A stretch of 64,000 nt of DNA, taken from assembly GCA_000018565.1 (NCBI GenBank), contig CP000875.1:2681199-2745198 (forward strand). Direction: 5' to 3'. Position 1 is the first letter of the stretch, and each line of letters begins with the position of its first letter. Source of the stretch: Herpetosiphon aurantiacus DSM 785 (GTDB taxonomy: Bacteria > Chloroflexota > Chloroflexia > Chloroflexales > Herpetosiphonaceae). Of this stretch, positions 18,009 through 27,086 are shown in pieces. Below the pieces are notes generated by a model that was not told where the DNA came from, ran no database searches, and worked only from the letters and a program-made list of their open reading frames with translations. A program made the translations under genes and the position numbers.

Positions 18009-20276
18009 ATGCAAGCCTCAATCCAGCGCTGGCTTAATACCATTAAAATCTCCGACCCTGTGCAACGTGAACAAGCTGTCCTCCTTCAAATCATGCTGAT
18101 TGGATTAAGCATCATTTGTTTCTTCACAGTTCCCACTGCATTTATTGTGTCAAGTACTGTTGGCAGTGCATTTCGTGCCAGTCTAACAAGTATATTGATT
18201 TTAATCTTCTTTGTAATCGCCGTCATGAATTTGCGTCAAGGCCATTTTCGGCGCTCAGTTACACTGGCATCAAGTGGTCTAGTCGTTGGTTTGTCGATTA
18301 TTCTTTTACTTGAAGGTTTACGCAATAGTGCTTGGATTCTTTCGGCTTTCATGATGCCAATCACGCTATCGGGTTTGTTGACTGGCCGCAAGGGTATTAA
18401 AACAATTGCTGGTGCCAGTATTATCGTAATCGCCATCCTTGGCGGATTACAGCTATTTAATCTGCAATTTGTTGGGGCTTATCCGCGCCTCGGCGATCTT
18501 TTGCCACCAACCATTAGCACGTTTATATTTAGTGTGTTGATTGTAGGCTTCTTCTTTCATCGTTTTAGCGCCTCGTTAAATGATGCCCTCAGCCGCGCTT
18601 TGCAACGTGAATCCGAACTCCAACAGATTCGCGATAAACTTGAAATTCTGGTTGATCAGCGAACCGCAGCCTTGCAAGATGCTTTACACGCGGTCGAAGA
18701 GCGTGAAGGTCGGCTCGAAAAAACCAATATCGAGCTAGCCGCCGCCAAAACTGCTGCCGAGGAAGCTAATCAACTCAAGTCGCGCTTCTTGGCCAATATG
18801 AGCCACGAGTTGCGCACCCCGCTCAATGCAATTATTAACTTCACGGCCTTTCTTGATCGGTATGGTGAGTTCTCTGAGCGCCAACGTGAGCTGCAAGAAC
18901 GGGTGCTCTACAACGCTGATCATTTGCTTGGTTTGATCAACGACATTCTCGACCTCTCGAAAATTGAGGCTGGACGCATGGAGTTGATGTATGAGAAAAC
19001 TCAACTTGAGCCAATCATCACTGGGGTCATGGCGACTGCCAGCGGGCTAACCCGTGATAAAGGGCTTGAGCTTGAACTCGATATGCCCGAAGAACTACCA
19101 ACGATGGTGATTGATAAAGTGCGGATTCGCCAAGTATTGCTCAATTTGCTTTCAAACGCCGTCAAATTTACTGAGCAAGGCCAAATTAATGTGACGATCA
19201 GCCAGCCCGATCCTGAAACTGTCCAAATTTCCGTCCAAGATAGTGGAATTGGGATCGCTCCTGAGCATCAACAACAAATTTTCGAAGAATTTCAACAAGT
19301 GCAAAATGAAGTTACCCACCAATATCAAGGCACTGGTTTAGGCCTGCCAATTAGTAAATTGTTGGTGGAGATGCACGGCGGCAATATGTGGCTCGAAAGC
19401 ACGCCAGGCAAAGGTTCAACCTTCTTCTTTAGTTTGCCGATTACCAATAAATTACCCGAAACGACCACGATTGATTTAACTGCCCCACCAAGTTTGGCCG
19501 AACTTGAGGCAGAACCAAGCAACCCAACAACCATTGAGATTGTGGTGATTGATGATAATCCTGATGCCCATGAGACCTTCCGGGTCATGCTAGAATCAGG
19601 AGGGTATCGCGTGCATAGCGTGCTTGATAGTCGCTTGGCAATCAGCACAATCAAACAAATTGAGCCACGCTTGATTATTACCGATGTGCAAATGCCCAAT
19701 CTTGATGGCTGGGAATTGCTGGCCCAGATCAAGAATGATCCAACGATTGCCCATATTCCCATCGTCGTCTGCTCAGTTGTTGATCAAGGGACGATTGGGC
19801 TGGTTCTAGGGGCAAGGAAACATATTGTTAAACCTGTACGTGAGGAGGTATTGCTGGCTGTTGTTCAAGAATGTGTCGAACCAACTGCCGAGATCTTGGT
19901 CGTTGATGATAACCCTGATGCTCGTCAAGTGATTCAGCACATCCTCGCAGCACGTGATTATGCCATCAGTGAGGCCGCCGATGGGATCGAAGCGATTGCC
20001 ATGATCGAACAATCAAAACCCGATCTGGTCATCCTTGATCTCATGATGCCACAAATGGATGGCTTTGAAGTGCTCGAAAACCTGCGGCATAGCCCTAATT
20101 ATGCCGATATTCCGGTGATTATTGTCAGCGCCAAGGATCTTGATCAACAGGAACATGATTGGCTGCGCACTCGCGCCCAAGGGGTCATTGCTAAACGCCA
20201 ACTTAGTGAGGAAGAATTTCTTAGACGCATTAATGAGATCTTTAACCAAGGAGTAGAGTATGCCCGTGGCAAGTAA
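18009..20276 (+). CDS. Membrane hybrid histidine kinase with two receiver domains
   Basis: 755-residue sensor. About six membrane helices span residues 20-190, followed by a coiled stretch, HisKA with phosphoacceptor His266 (NMSHELRTPLN), HATPase_c (DSGIGI and GTGLGL boxes) and two receiver domains with acceptors Asp559 (TDVQMP) and Asp677 (LDLMMP). The input domain is a bare membrane bundle with no periplasmic sensor, so it probably senses membrane or lipid state; that is inference. The ATG at 18009 is used because AAGGAG lies five bases before it; the upstream TTG at 17970 has none. The next receiver gene overlaps by 17 bases, indicating translational coupling. The terpene genes follow. Confidence 0.93.
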   Translation: MQASIQRWLNTIKISDPVQREQAVLLQIMLIGLSIICFFTVPTAFIVSSTVGSAFRASLTSILILIFFVIAVMNLRQGHFRRSVTLASSGLVVGLSIILLLEGLRNSAWILSAFMMPITLSGLLTGRKGIKTIAGASIIVIAILGGLQLFNLQFVGAYPRLGDLLPPTISTFIFSVLIVGFFFHRFSASLNDALSRALQRESELQQIRDKLEILVDQRTAALQDALHAVEEREGRLEKTNIELAAAKTAAEEANQLKSRFLANMSHELRTPLNAIINFTAFLDRYGEFSERQRELQERVLYNADHLLGLINDILDLSKIEAGRMELMYEKTQLEPIITGVMATASGLTRDKGLELELDMPEELPTMVIDKVRIRQVLLNLLSNAVKFTEQGQINVTISQPDPETVQISVQDSGIGIAPEHQQQIFEEFQQVQNEVTHQYQGTGLGLPISKLLVEMHGGNMWLESTPGKGSTFFFSLPITNKLPETTTIDLTAPPSLAELEAEPSNPTTIEIVVIDDNPDAHETFRVMLESGGYRVHSVLDSRLAISTIKQIEPRLIITDVQMPNLDGWELLAQIKNDPTIAHIPIVVCSVVDQGTIGLVLGARKHIVKPVREEVLLAVVQECVEPTAEILVVDDNPDARQVIQHILAARDYAISEAADGIEAIAMIEQSKPDLVILDLMMPQMDGFEVLENLRHSPNYADIPVIIVSAKDLDQQEHDWLRTRAQGVIAKRQLSEEEFLRRINEIFNQGVEYARGK

Positions 20277-20706
20277 TGAATATTTTGTTCCCGTTGTACC
20301 GAGCGACGCATCTGTGATTATTGTTGAGGATAACCCCGACAATTTGTTCGTTTTGGAGATTCTGCTCCGCGAAGATTTGCGCGTCAAATACTATAACGGA
20401 CGCGCCTCTGGCCGCCAATTTTTCAAGCTGCTTGAGGCAAATCCACGGTTATACCCCGATTTAGTGCTGCTCGATATTCAGTTACCTTATGAAGATGGTT
20501 TTACTGTCTTTAAAAATATGCTCAATGTGCCACAACTTAAGAATACCCAAGTAATTGCGGTAACCGCGAATGTGATGCCGCAAGATGTGGCCAAAGCCCG
20601 CGAACTTGGCTTCAATGGCCTGATTGGCAAGCCGATTAATCGCAATCGCTTCCCCGCCCAAATTACGCGGATCTTAAATGGTGAATCAGTCTGGGAACCC
20701 TACTAA
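20260..20706 (+). CDS. Single-domain response regulator (CheY-like), upstream copy
   Basis: 148-residue stand-alone receiver with the acidic pair in IIVEDNPDN and acceptor Asp72 (LLDIQLP). It has no DNA-binding output, so it must act by protein contact or phosphorelay. It overlaps the hybrid kinase by 17 bases and has its own RBS (AAGGAG six bases before the ATG), which makes that kinase its obvious partner. It is clearly related to the receiver at 24238-24663 (shared SGRQ(F/L), QEVAK/QDVAK, RFP and NGE(S/Q)(V/I)WE words). A terminator hairpin follows. Confidence 0.92.
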   Translation: MPVASNEYFVPVVPSDASVIIVEDNPDNLFVLEILLREDLRVKYYNGRASGRQFFKLLEANPRLYPDLVLLDIQLPYEDGFTVFKNMLNVPQLKNTQVIAVTANVMPQDVAKARELGFNGLIGKPINRNRFPAQITRILNGESVWEPY

Positions 20707-20712
20707 GCCCCA

Positions 20713-20754
20713 GTGATCAAACCAGCGTCTTGTCCTAGGCGCTGGTTTGATCAC
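20713..20754. terminator. Hairpin terminator after the kinase-receiver pair
   Basis: Perfect 15-bp stem (arms 20713-20727 and 20740-20754), 12-base loop, seven bases after the receiver stop. It separates the signalling pair from the terpene genes, implying a separate promoter for the latter or readthrough. Confidence 0.7.
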
Positions 20755-20813
20755 CATCCAGAAAGGAGCAGGGTTCAGATTACGACCTTGTGTAGGATCT
20801 CGACCCGTTGTCT

Positions 20814-22379
20814 ATGAGCTTAATTGTTGATATTTTAATTGATGATCTGCGGGCCTTGATTCGCGACCTTGGCCAAAATGGTGGCCTGATGAGTCCATCA
20901 GTCTATGACACATCCCAAGCGTTGCGGCTCTATCCAACGCCCAGCGAAGAGCATGTTTGGCCAGCAGTCAACTGGCTGATTAGCCAACAACAGTCGGATG
21001 GTGGCTGGGGTAATCCATCGATGCCGCTCAGTCGAGCAGTGCCAACCCTTGCGGCAATTTTAGCCCTACGCCGCCACTGTCAGCGTCGTTCAACCTTCGA
21101 TGGATTGCTTGAGGCCAAACGTTTTCTGCGCCGCCAACTTGAATATTGGGAGAAACCGCTGCCCGATAACCTGCCAGTTGGAATGGAACTCCTGCTCCCT
21201 TACATGCTTGAAGAGGCCTATCGCGAAGAGCATCAAGATGATATCGACGATGTGCCAATTAAGCTCCGCCTTAATATCCCCCTTGCACCCTATCGCGAGT
21301 TGATCGCACTCGGCGAACATAAACGCTCATTGATTCAACAAAAAAAGCCCCGTGCAGGCACAGCCCCAGTTTATTCATGGGAAGCATGGGCTAGTCATGC
21401 TGATCCAGAATTGATCGATGGCTCAGGTGGCATTGGTCATAGCCCCGCTGCCACCGCTGCATGGTTATTTGCTGCCAATCATAATCCAAATCTACGCAAC
21501 GAAATCGCTGGCGCAGAAAACTACCTGCGCCAAGCGTCGCTGGCCACCTCGGAAAGTGCTCCATGCATTATGCCAACCGCATGGCCAATCCCACGCTTCG
21601 AACAATCGTTCAGCCTATATGCTTTGGTCACTGGCGGAATTCTCGATTTCCCCAGTATTCAGGATGTGCTCAAACCACAAATTGCCGATTTACATCAAGC
21701 ACTCAAGCCGCGCGGGATTGGCTTTAGCGACGATTTTATGCCCGATGGCGATGATACCGCCGCCGCCGTGGCAGTATTAATCGCAGCAGGCTATCCAGTC
21801 GATCTCGCGATATTAAATCAATTTGAGCGTGAACCCTACTTCGTAGCCTATCATGGTGAGTTACAGCCTTCAATTTCGCTGACAGCTCGCGCCGTGCACG
21901 CACTCGATTTAGCCGGAGTTGATATTTCACGCTGGTGGAAGATTTTTATTGATGCTCAAAAACTTGATGGCAGTTGGAGCGGCGATAAATGGAATACTTC
22001 GTGGCTCTACACGACCTGCCATGTACTGATTGCGCTCAAAAACTCGCCCTACAAAACCGCCATGAAAGAAGCCGTCGCTGCATTACAAGTCCATCAACAT
22101 CCTGATGGTGGCTGGGGCATCATCAATCGATCAACCACGGTTGAAACGGCCTATGCGGTGCTGGCATTGCAAAACTTACGTGAAGCTGGCCTCTTAGATG
22201 ACGACGACATCCACATGCTCCAACGTGGTTATAATTGGCTCTGTATTCATTATCGTCCATTTCGGATGAAAGAGTATCAATGTTGGCTCAATAAAGAAAT
22301 TTATTGTCCCCAACGGATTGATCGCGCTTATGAGTTAAGTGCCATGTTAGCAGTCACTCTAGGAGAATTAAAATTATGA
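20814..22379 (+). CDS. Class II diterpene cyclase, (+)-kolavenyl diphosphate synthase-like
   Basis: 521-residue enzyme expected to cyclise geranylgeranyl diphosphate by protonation to a clerodane-type bicyclic diphosphate. The class II motif DxDD is present as DGDD at 311-314, with QW-like repeats (SDGGWGNPS, LDGSWSG, PDGGWG) typical of the alpha-barrel beta/gamma fold. The DDxxD motif of class I cyclases is absent. Gene order and motifs match the first gene of the O-methylkolavelool cluster known from Herpetosiphon aurantiacus, a relative of mycobacterial Rv3377c. The start is ambiguous: ATG 20814, or TTG 20808 which is better spaced from TAGGAT. The stop overlaps the next ATG (ATGA). Confidence 0.92.
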   Translation: MSLIVDILIDDLRALIRDLGQNGGLMSPSVYDTSQALRLYPTPSEEHVWPAVNWLISQQQSDGGWGNPSMPLSRAVPTLAAILALRRHCQRRSTFDGLLEAKRFLRRQLEYWEKPLPDNLPVGMELLLPYMLEEAYREEHQDDIDDVPIKLRLNIPLAPYRELIALGEHKRSLIQQKKPRAGTAPVYSWEAWASHADPELIDGSGGIGHSPAATAAWLFAANHNPNLRNEIAGAENYLRQASLATSESAPCIMPTAWPIPRFEQSFSLYALVTGGILDFPSIQDVLKPQIADLHQALKPRGIGFSDDFMPDGDDTAAAVAVLIAAGYPVDLAILNQFEREPYFVAYHGELQPSISLTARAVHALDLAGVDISRWWKIFIDAQKLDGSWSGDKWNTSWLYTTCHVLIALKNSPYKTAMKEAVAALQVHQHPDGGWGIINRSTTVETAYAVLALQNLREAGLLDDDDIHMLQRGYNWLCIHYRPFRMKEYQCWLNKEIYCPQRIDRAYELSAMLAVTLGELKL

Positions 22380-23245
22380 GGCCCACGCCCACGTTAGCAG
22401 AATTTCTTCATGCCCCACTTACGACAATTCGCCAAGTTGCGCCAGCAACCATGGTTTTTTCGAGTGGTGGTAGCCGACGCAAAGCAGCTTTAGCCAATAT
22501 GTCGGCTGCTGGTGAAGAATATGCGCGTTGGTCGCATCAACAATTACTCAAATGCCTTGAACTCTTTTTTTCTCATGGGATCAAGCATCTTTTCTTACCC
22601 ATGCTTTTGCCCAACCAATTTCAAGAAACTACGCCAAATTATCGTGAGCATATCGAACAATGGGTCGCGTGGGGCGCAGCAAGTCAAACAATGCTGGAAT
22701 ACTATCAGGAACATAATTGGCGAGTACGTCTTTTAGATACCCAATATTCGCCGATCCTGGCTGATGCGGCTCAACGCTTGCAGCAACCCTATGATCATCC
22801 CGATCAACCAACGCTTTGGTGGTTTGTCGTGCGTGATTCGGAAGATCCATGGCAAATCATTTTCCAAGCTGCCCAAAAAACTGTCTTCAAAACCCGTAGC
22901 CAAGCGATTGAGGCAATCTATGGCGAGCCGATTCCACCAGCAGAGCTATTCGTATCGTTTGGCAAACCCCAAGTTAATCATGATCTCTTGCCACCACTGT
23001 TGGTAGGCGAGTTGCAATGTTATTGGACGCAAAAGCCTGGCTATACGCTCAGCGAGGAGGAGTTTCGCCAGATTTTGTACGATTTTGCCTTCTTGCGTAA
23101 AACTTGGCAGGTCGATAAAACTGAACGCACCCAAGCCGCCCTCGCATTTCGCCAACACTGGGAGCGTGGCCCGATCTTAGGGCTTGGTCAACAACTTGGG
23201 CCGTTTTGGTATCCACAATCAACCAGCATTGAATCAGAGTTGTAG
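22376..23245 (+). CDS. Rv3378c-like diterpene synthase, (+)-kolavelool synthase-like
   Basis: 289-residue enzyme predicted to remove diphosphate from the cyclised intermediate and add water, giving a tertiary diterpene alcohol. It lacks the usual class I terpene-synthase fold motifs; instead SGGSRRKA at about 30-37 resembles the diphosphate-binding segment of cis-prenyltransferases (DGNRRWA-type), as in tuberculosinol synthase Rv3378c of Mycobacterium tuberculosis. The ATG overlaps the upstream TGA by four bases and AGGAGAA lies at 22361-22367, so translation is coupled to the cyclase. The assignment to kolavelool rests on matching the described Herpetosiphon cluster. Confidence 0.9.
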   Translation: MRPTPTLAEFLHAPLTTIRQVAPATMVFSSGGSRRKAALANMSAAGEEYARWSHQQLLKCLELFFSHGIKHLFLPMLLPNQFQETTPNYREHIEQWVAWGAASQTMLEYYQEHNWRVRLLDTQYSPILADAAQRLQQPYDHPDQPTLWWFVVRDSEDPWQIIFQAAQKTVFKTRSQAIEAIYGEPIPPAELFVSFGKPQVNHDLLPPLLVGELQCYWTQKPGYTLSEEEFRQILYDFAFLRKTWQVDKTERTQAALAFRQHWERGPILGLGQQLGPFWYPQSTSIESEL

Positions 23246-23267
23246 CAGCGTTTTAGGAGAATTGTGT

Positions 23268-24119
23268 ATGACAGTCCTATCAACCGATATTCCAGCACCC
23301 AACTCACCAAGCATCAGCGATGTTGAAGCCTACTACGACGCGATGGGGCCGTTCTATAAATTAATTTGGGGCGATAGTGTTCACGGCGGCTATTGGCCAG
23401 CAGGCTTGGAAGATATGTCGCTCCCCGAAGCCCAAGAACATTTGACCAATTTGATGATTGAGAAAACGCCAATCAAGCCAGGCCAACACATGCTTGATCT
23501 TGGCTGTGGCACTGGCTTGCCGGCGATTCGCATGGCCAGCGCCAAACAATGTCATGTCCATGGATTAACTGTGGCTCACGGCCAAGTTGCCGAAGCACAA
23601 GCTACCATCCAAGCCATGCAAATGCAGGAGCTTGTGCACATCAATTGGGGCAATGCCATGGAATTGCCGTTTGAAGCCGATTTTTTCAACGCTGCATGGG
23701 CCTTTGAATCGATTTTTCATATGCCAAGCCGCCTTACCGTGCTGCAAGAAGCCAATCGAGTTTTGCAGGCTGGCAGTTATTTTGTATTGACCGATATTGT
23801 TGAAGTCAAGTCGCTTAGCCCTGAGCAGCAACAGATCTTTTTCCCAGCCTTTCAAATTAATACCCTTACCACCAAACAAGGCTACCTCGATCTCTTCGCC
23901 CAAACCGGCTTCGAGCAGCTTGAGTTGATCGATTTGACCGCTGGCATCGAGAAAACCCTAGCTCATACTAAGCTTGGCATCGAGCAAAAACGGGCCGAAC
24001 TGGCGGCAATTTATCCACCAGAAATGCTTGGAATGATCGAACAAACCTGGCCGATGGTCGAGAAAATTTACGCCGAGTTTGTGCGCTACGTCTTGATTGT
24101 CGCGCGTAAACGTGGCTAA
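23268..24119 (+). CDS. SAM methyltransferase, kolavelool O-methyltransferase-like
   Basis: 283-residue class I methyltransferase with motif I LDLGCGTG at 76-83, and a sterol/tocopherol-methyltransferase-like layout (YYD and GYW near the N-terminus). It is the third gene of the diterpene cluster and by position and family should methylate the tertiary hydroxyl of the terpene alcohol. The start at 23268 follows TAGGAG (23254-23259); the longer open frame from 23184 would overlap the synthase gene by 62 bases and has no RBS. The three genes are spaced -4 and 22 bases apart, a tight operon. Confidence 0.9.
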   Translation: MTVLSTDIPAPNSPSISDVEAYYDAMGPFYKLIWGDSVHGGYWPAGLEDMSLPEAQEHLTNLMIEKTPIKPGQHMLDLGCGTGLPAIRMASAKQCHVHGLTVAHGQVAEAQATIQAMQMQELVHINWGNAMELPFEADFFNAAWAFESIFHMPSRLTVLQEANRVLQAGSYFVLTDIVEVKSLSPEQQQIFFPAFQINTLTTKQGYLDLFAQTGFEQLELIDLTAGIEKTLAHTKLGIEQKRAELAAIYPPEMLGMIEQTWPMVEKIYAEFVRYVLIVARKRG

Positions 24120-24237
24120 ACCCAACAAATTCTAATTGTTGTGCTCATTTCAACCGTTCCATGCCCCAGATCAGCGACAACGATTTACATACTTCAAACG
24201 ATCAAACGAATTAATTACTCACGAAGGAGTTAATAGT

Positions 24238-24663
24238 ATGTCGCTGATTCAAAAAATGACCAAAGCGTTTGTGCTGATCGTCGAAGATAATATTGATAAC
24301 ATGCTGGTATTAACTGAATTGCTGAATGTTATGCCAGAAGTGCGTTATTGTAATGTACGGCCTTCAGGTCGCCAACTGTTTGCCTTCCTCGAAAACGATG
24401 CTGTGCCCGCAATTAATTTAATTTTGTTGGATATTAACTTGCCACGCGAAAATGGCTATGTGCTATTACCTAAAATTCGTGTGCACCCCAAACTCTGCAA
24501 TGCCTTGGTGATCGCGGTCAGCGCTCAGACAGGGCCGCAAGAAGTTGCCAAAATTCGTGCGGCAGGCTTCGATGGCTTTCTGGCCAAACCACTGCACTTC
24601 CAACGCTTCCCTGAACAATTACGCCGAATTATGAATGGTGAACAAATTTGGGAAGGTGCGTAA
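24238..24663 (+). CDS. Single-domain response regulator (CheY-like), downstream copy
   Basis: 141-residue stand-alone receiver with the acidic pair in LIVEDNIDN and acceptor Asp65 (LLDINLP). No output domain. It is a paralogue of the receiver at 20260-20706, so the two copies bracket the diterpene genes. The ATG at 24238 follows AAGGAG (24224-24229) at a good distance; the longer frame to 24136 has none. No kinase is adjacent on this side, so it may serve the hybrid kinase at 18009-20276. Confidence 0.9.
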   Translation: MSLIQKMTKAFVLIVEDNIDNMLVLTELLNVMPEVRYCNVRPSGRQLFAFLENDAVPAINLILLDINLPRENGYVLLPKIRVHPKLCNALVIAVSAQTGPQEVAKIRAAGFDGFLAKPLHFQRFPEQLRRIMNGEQIWEGA

Positions 24664-24862
24664 TCTGGCTATTTAGCTAGGCCATTGTTAAGTATTCTAG
24701 CCAATAAATTATAGAAATCAAATCCACACTATTTTTGTGATCTATTTAGATAATTTTAGGGTTGTGAATAAAATACAACCAAAATTTGAACTAAATTTAA
24801 CCAAAAATATTATTTTATGACGTATAATACTAGTTGATCTGTGTGTCCAGGAGAAACAATTC
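24664..24862. promoter_or_regulatory. AT-rich upstream region of the nucleotidase gene
   Basis: About 200 bases of strongly AT-rich DNA with a TATAAT at 24823-24828, a likely -10 about 35 bases before the start codon. No good -35 hexamer is seen. Confidence 0.4.
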
Positions 24863-27031
24863 ATGGATTTTGCAATGTGGCATAACGTGAAAAGCAAAGT
24901 GGGCATCCTACTTGGCTTCACGCTGTTGGTCGGCTCGCTTGGCCAAGCTGCACCAACGAAGGCCGCCGAAAAGCTGTGTTTCAACCAGCCCGGCGTTGTT
25001 GAATGTATTGCTCCCGAGTTCCGCGATTACTGGGAAAAGAACGGTGGGCTGCCCGTTTTTGGCTATCCCCAAACCGCAGCCTATGAAGAAGCCACTCCTG
25101 AAGGTAAGTTCTTGGTGCAATATTTCGAGCGCCAACGGCTTGAATATCACCCCGAGAAACCAGCTCCATTTACGATTTTGCTTGGCCGGATTAATGATGA
25201 AGTGCTGTTGCGCGAAAACCGTGTATGGCGCGATTTCCCCACTGCTCCCCAAGCGACTGGCTGCCAATTGTTCAGCGAAACTGGCCATAGCGTTTGTGGT
25301 GAGTTCTTGAAATATTGGAACTCGCAAGGTTTGGATTTGGGCGAAAATGGCATTACCTACGGCGAATCATTAGCCTTGTGGGGCTTGCCACTCTCTGATC
25401 CGCAAGAAGAAATTAACATCGATGGAGATAAAGTGTTGACCCAACACTTTGAGCGTGCTCGCATGGAATGGCACACCAAAGATGGCAAGAACCAAATCTT
25501 GCTGACCCGCCTTGGCGTGACCTTGGTGCCAATGCAGCTCAAAATGTTGGCAATCAACGACTTCCACGGCCAAATTTCAACGGGCCGCAAGGTGAGCAAT
25601 AAAGATGTTGGTGGCGCTGCCTACTTGAGCAGCTACATCAAACAAGCTCGCGCCAAAGCTCGCTACTCGTTGACCGTGCAAGCTGGCGATATGGTCGGCG
25701 CAAGCCCACCAAGCTCAGCTTTGTTGCAAGATCAGCCAACCATGGAATTCCTCAATATGTTGGGAGTTAATGTTGGCACAATCGGCAACCACGAATTCGA
25801 TGAAGGCTTCGATGAAATGATGCGCTTGATCGATGGTGGCTGTCACCCAACCGCTGGCTGCTGGGAAGGTGCAAACTATCCCTATGTTGTGGCCAACGTG
25901 ATCGACAAACGCACCAATAAGACAATTTTGCCAGCCTATCATGTGATGAACATCGATGGGGCACGCATTGGCTTTATTGGCGTAGTATTAGAAAATACCC
26001 CTGAAATCGTGATTCCATCAGGTGTGACCAACCTTGAGTTTATCGATGAAGTTACGGCGATCAACCAAGCAGTAACCGAGTTGAACGGCCAAGGTGTGCA
26101 TGCAATCATTGTTTTGGCCCACGAAGGTGGTACGCAAAACGCCACAACTGGCGCAATCACTGGCCCAATTGCTGAAATTGCCAATGGCATTAATGATGAT
26201 GTTGATGTGATCGTTAGCGCTCACACCCACACCTCAATCAGCGGCGAAGTTGATGGCAAGTTGATCACCCAAGCGCTTTCGTATAGCACCGCATTTGCTG
26301 ATATCGATTTGACAATCGACCGCGCCAAACGCGATATTGTCGCCAAAAAAGCGACGATCGTCACGACCTTCCACGAAGACATGACCCCTGATGCTGATGT
26401 TGCGGCAATGGTCAAGAAATATGAAGACCAAGTAGCACCCCAAGTCAACCGCAAGGTTGGTACTGCTGCTAGTGCGATCACCAACACGGCCAATGCGGCT
26501 GGCGAATCGGCCTTAGGTAACCTGATTGCCGATGCTCAACGTAACACCATGAGCACTCAATTTGCCTTTATGAACCCAGGTGGCATTCGTGCACCACTCG
26601 ATGCTGGCGAAATTACCTGGGGCGAGTTGTATTCAATTCAGCCATTCAGCAACGATTTGGTCAAGATGACCGTAACTGGGGCTGATATTTACACCTTGCT
26701 CAACCAACAATGGCAAAACCAAAGCGATGGGACAGTTCGCGCTCGTATCCTGCAAATTTCAGGTTTGAGCTACACCTGGACTGATGCCAATCCTGTTGGT
26801 CAAAAGGTTGTCGAGGTGCTCGATGGTAACGGCAAGGCTTTGGATAAAGCTGCGAGCTACACGATCACCGTCAATAGCTTCTTGGCTGATGGTGGCGATG
26901 GCTTCGTTGTGCTCAAACAAGGCACCAATCGCGAAGTTGGCCCAACCGATCTCGATGGCTTCGTGCGCTACATCGAAAAGTTAGCTCAGCCAATCAGCGC
27001 CAACATCGAAAACCGTATCGTCAAACAATAA
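24863..27031 (+). CDS. Secreted UshA-like 5'-nucleotidase with duplicated N-terminal module
   Basis: 722-residue exported metallophosphoesterase that should release phosphate from nucleotides or related esters. After a signal peptide (about 1-34) come two copies of an unnamed module (about 34-115 and 132-222) with the pattern YW-G(L)-FG/YG-P-QxFERxRxEWH, common in Chloroflexota exoproteins. The calcineurin-like domain then shows Asp233/His235 (NDFHG), GNHEFD, LAHEGG and SAHTHT metal ligands, and the 5'-nucleotidase C-terminal domain follows (NPGGIR, SIQPFSND). AGGAGA precedes the ATG. Phosphate scavenging or degrading extracellular nucleotides from prey would fit; neither is shown. Confidence 0.92.
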   Translation: MDFAMWHNVKSKVGILLGFTLLVGSLGQAAPTKAAEKLCFNQPGVVECIAPEFRDYWEKNGGLPVFGYPQTAAYEEATPEGKFLVQYFERQRLEYHPEKPAPFTILLGRINDEVLLRENRVWRDFPTAPQATGCQLFSETGHSVCGEFLKYWNSQGLDLGENGITYGESLALWGLPLSDPQEEINIDGDKVLTQHFERARMEWHTKDGKNQILLTRLGVTLVPMQLKMLAINDFHGQISTGRKVSNKDVGGAAYLSSYIKQARAKARYSLTVQAGDMVGASPPSSALLQDQPTMEFLNMLGVNVGTIGNHEFDEGFDEMMRLIDGGCHPTAGCWEGANYPYVVANVIDKRTNKTILPAYHVMNIDGARIGFIGVVLENTPEIVIPSGVTNLEFIDEVTAINQAVTELNGQGVHAIIVLAHEGGTQNATTGAITGPIAEIANGINDDVDVIVSAHTHTSISGEVDGKLITQALSYSTAFADIDLTIDRAKRDIVAKKATIVTTFHEDMTPDADVAAMVKKYEDQVAPQVNRKVGTAASAITNTANAAGESALGNLIADAQRNTMSTQFAFMNPGGIRAPLDAGEITWGELYSIQPFSNDLVKMTVTGADIYTLLNQQWQNQSDGTVRARILQISGLSYTWTDANPVGQKVVEVLDGNGKALDKAASYTITVNSFLADGGDGFVVLKQGTNREVGPTDLDGFVRYIEKLAQPISANIENRIVKQ

Positions 27032-27054
27032 TTACACGACAACACACGATCACC

Positions 27055-27081
27055 AATGCAGCAGGCCAAACCTGCTGCATT
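27055..27081. terminator. Bidirectional hairpin terminator
   Basis: Perfect 11-bp stem AATGCAGCAGG/CCTGCTGCATT with a 5-base loop between converging genes, followed on the plus strand by GTGTTTTA. Confidence 0.75.
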
Positions 27082-27086
27082 GTGTT

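Noticed and set aside
20762-20768. AAAGGAG before the diterpene cyclase
   Set aside because: No start codon lies at the right distance; the cyclase start is 45 bases on.
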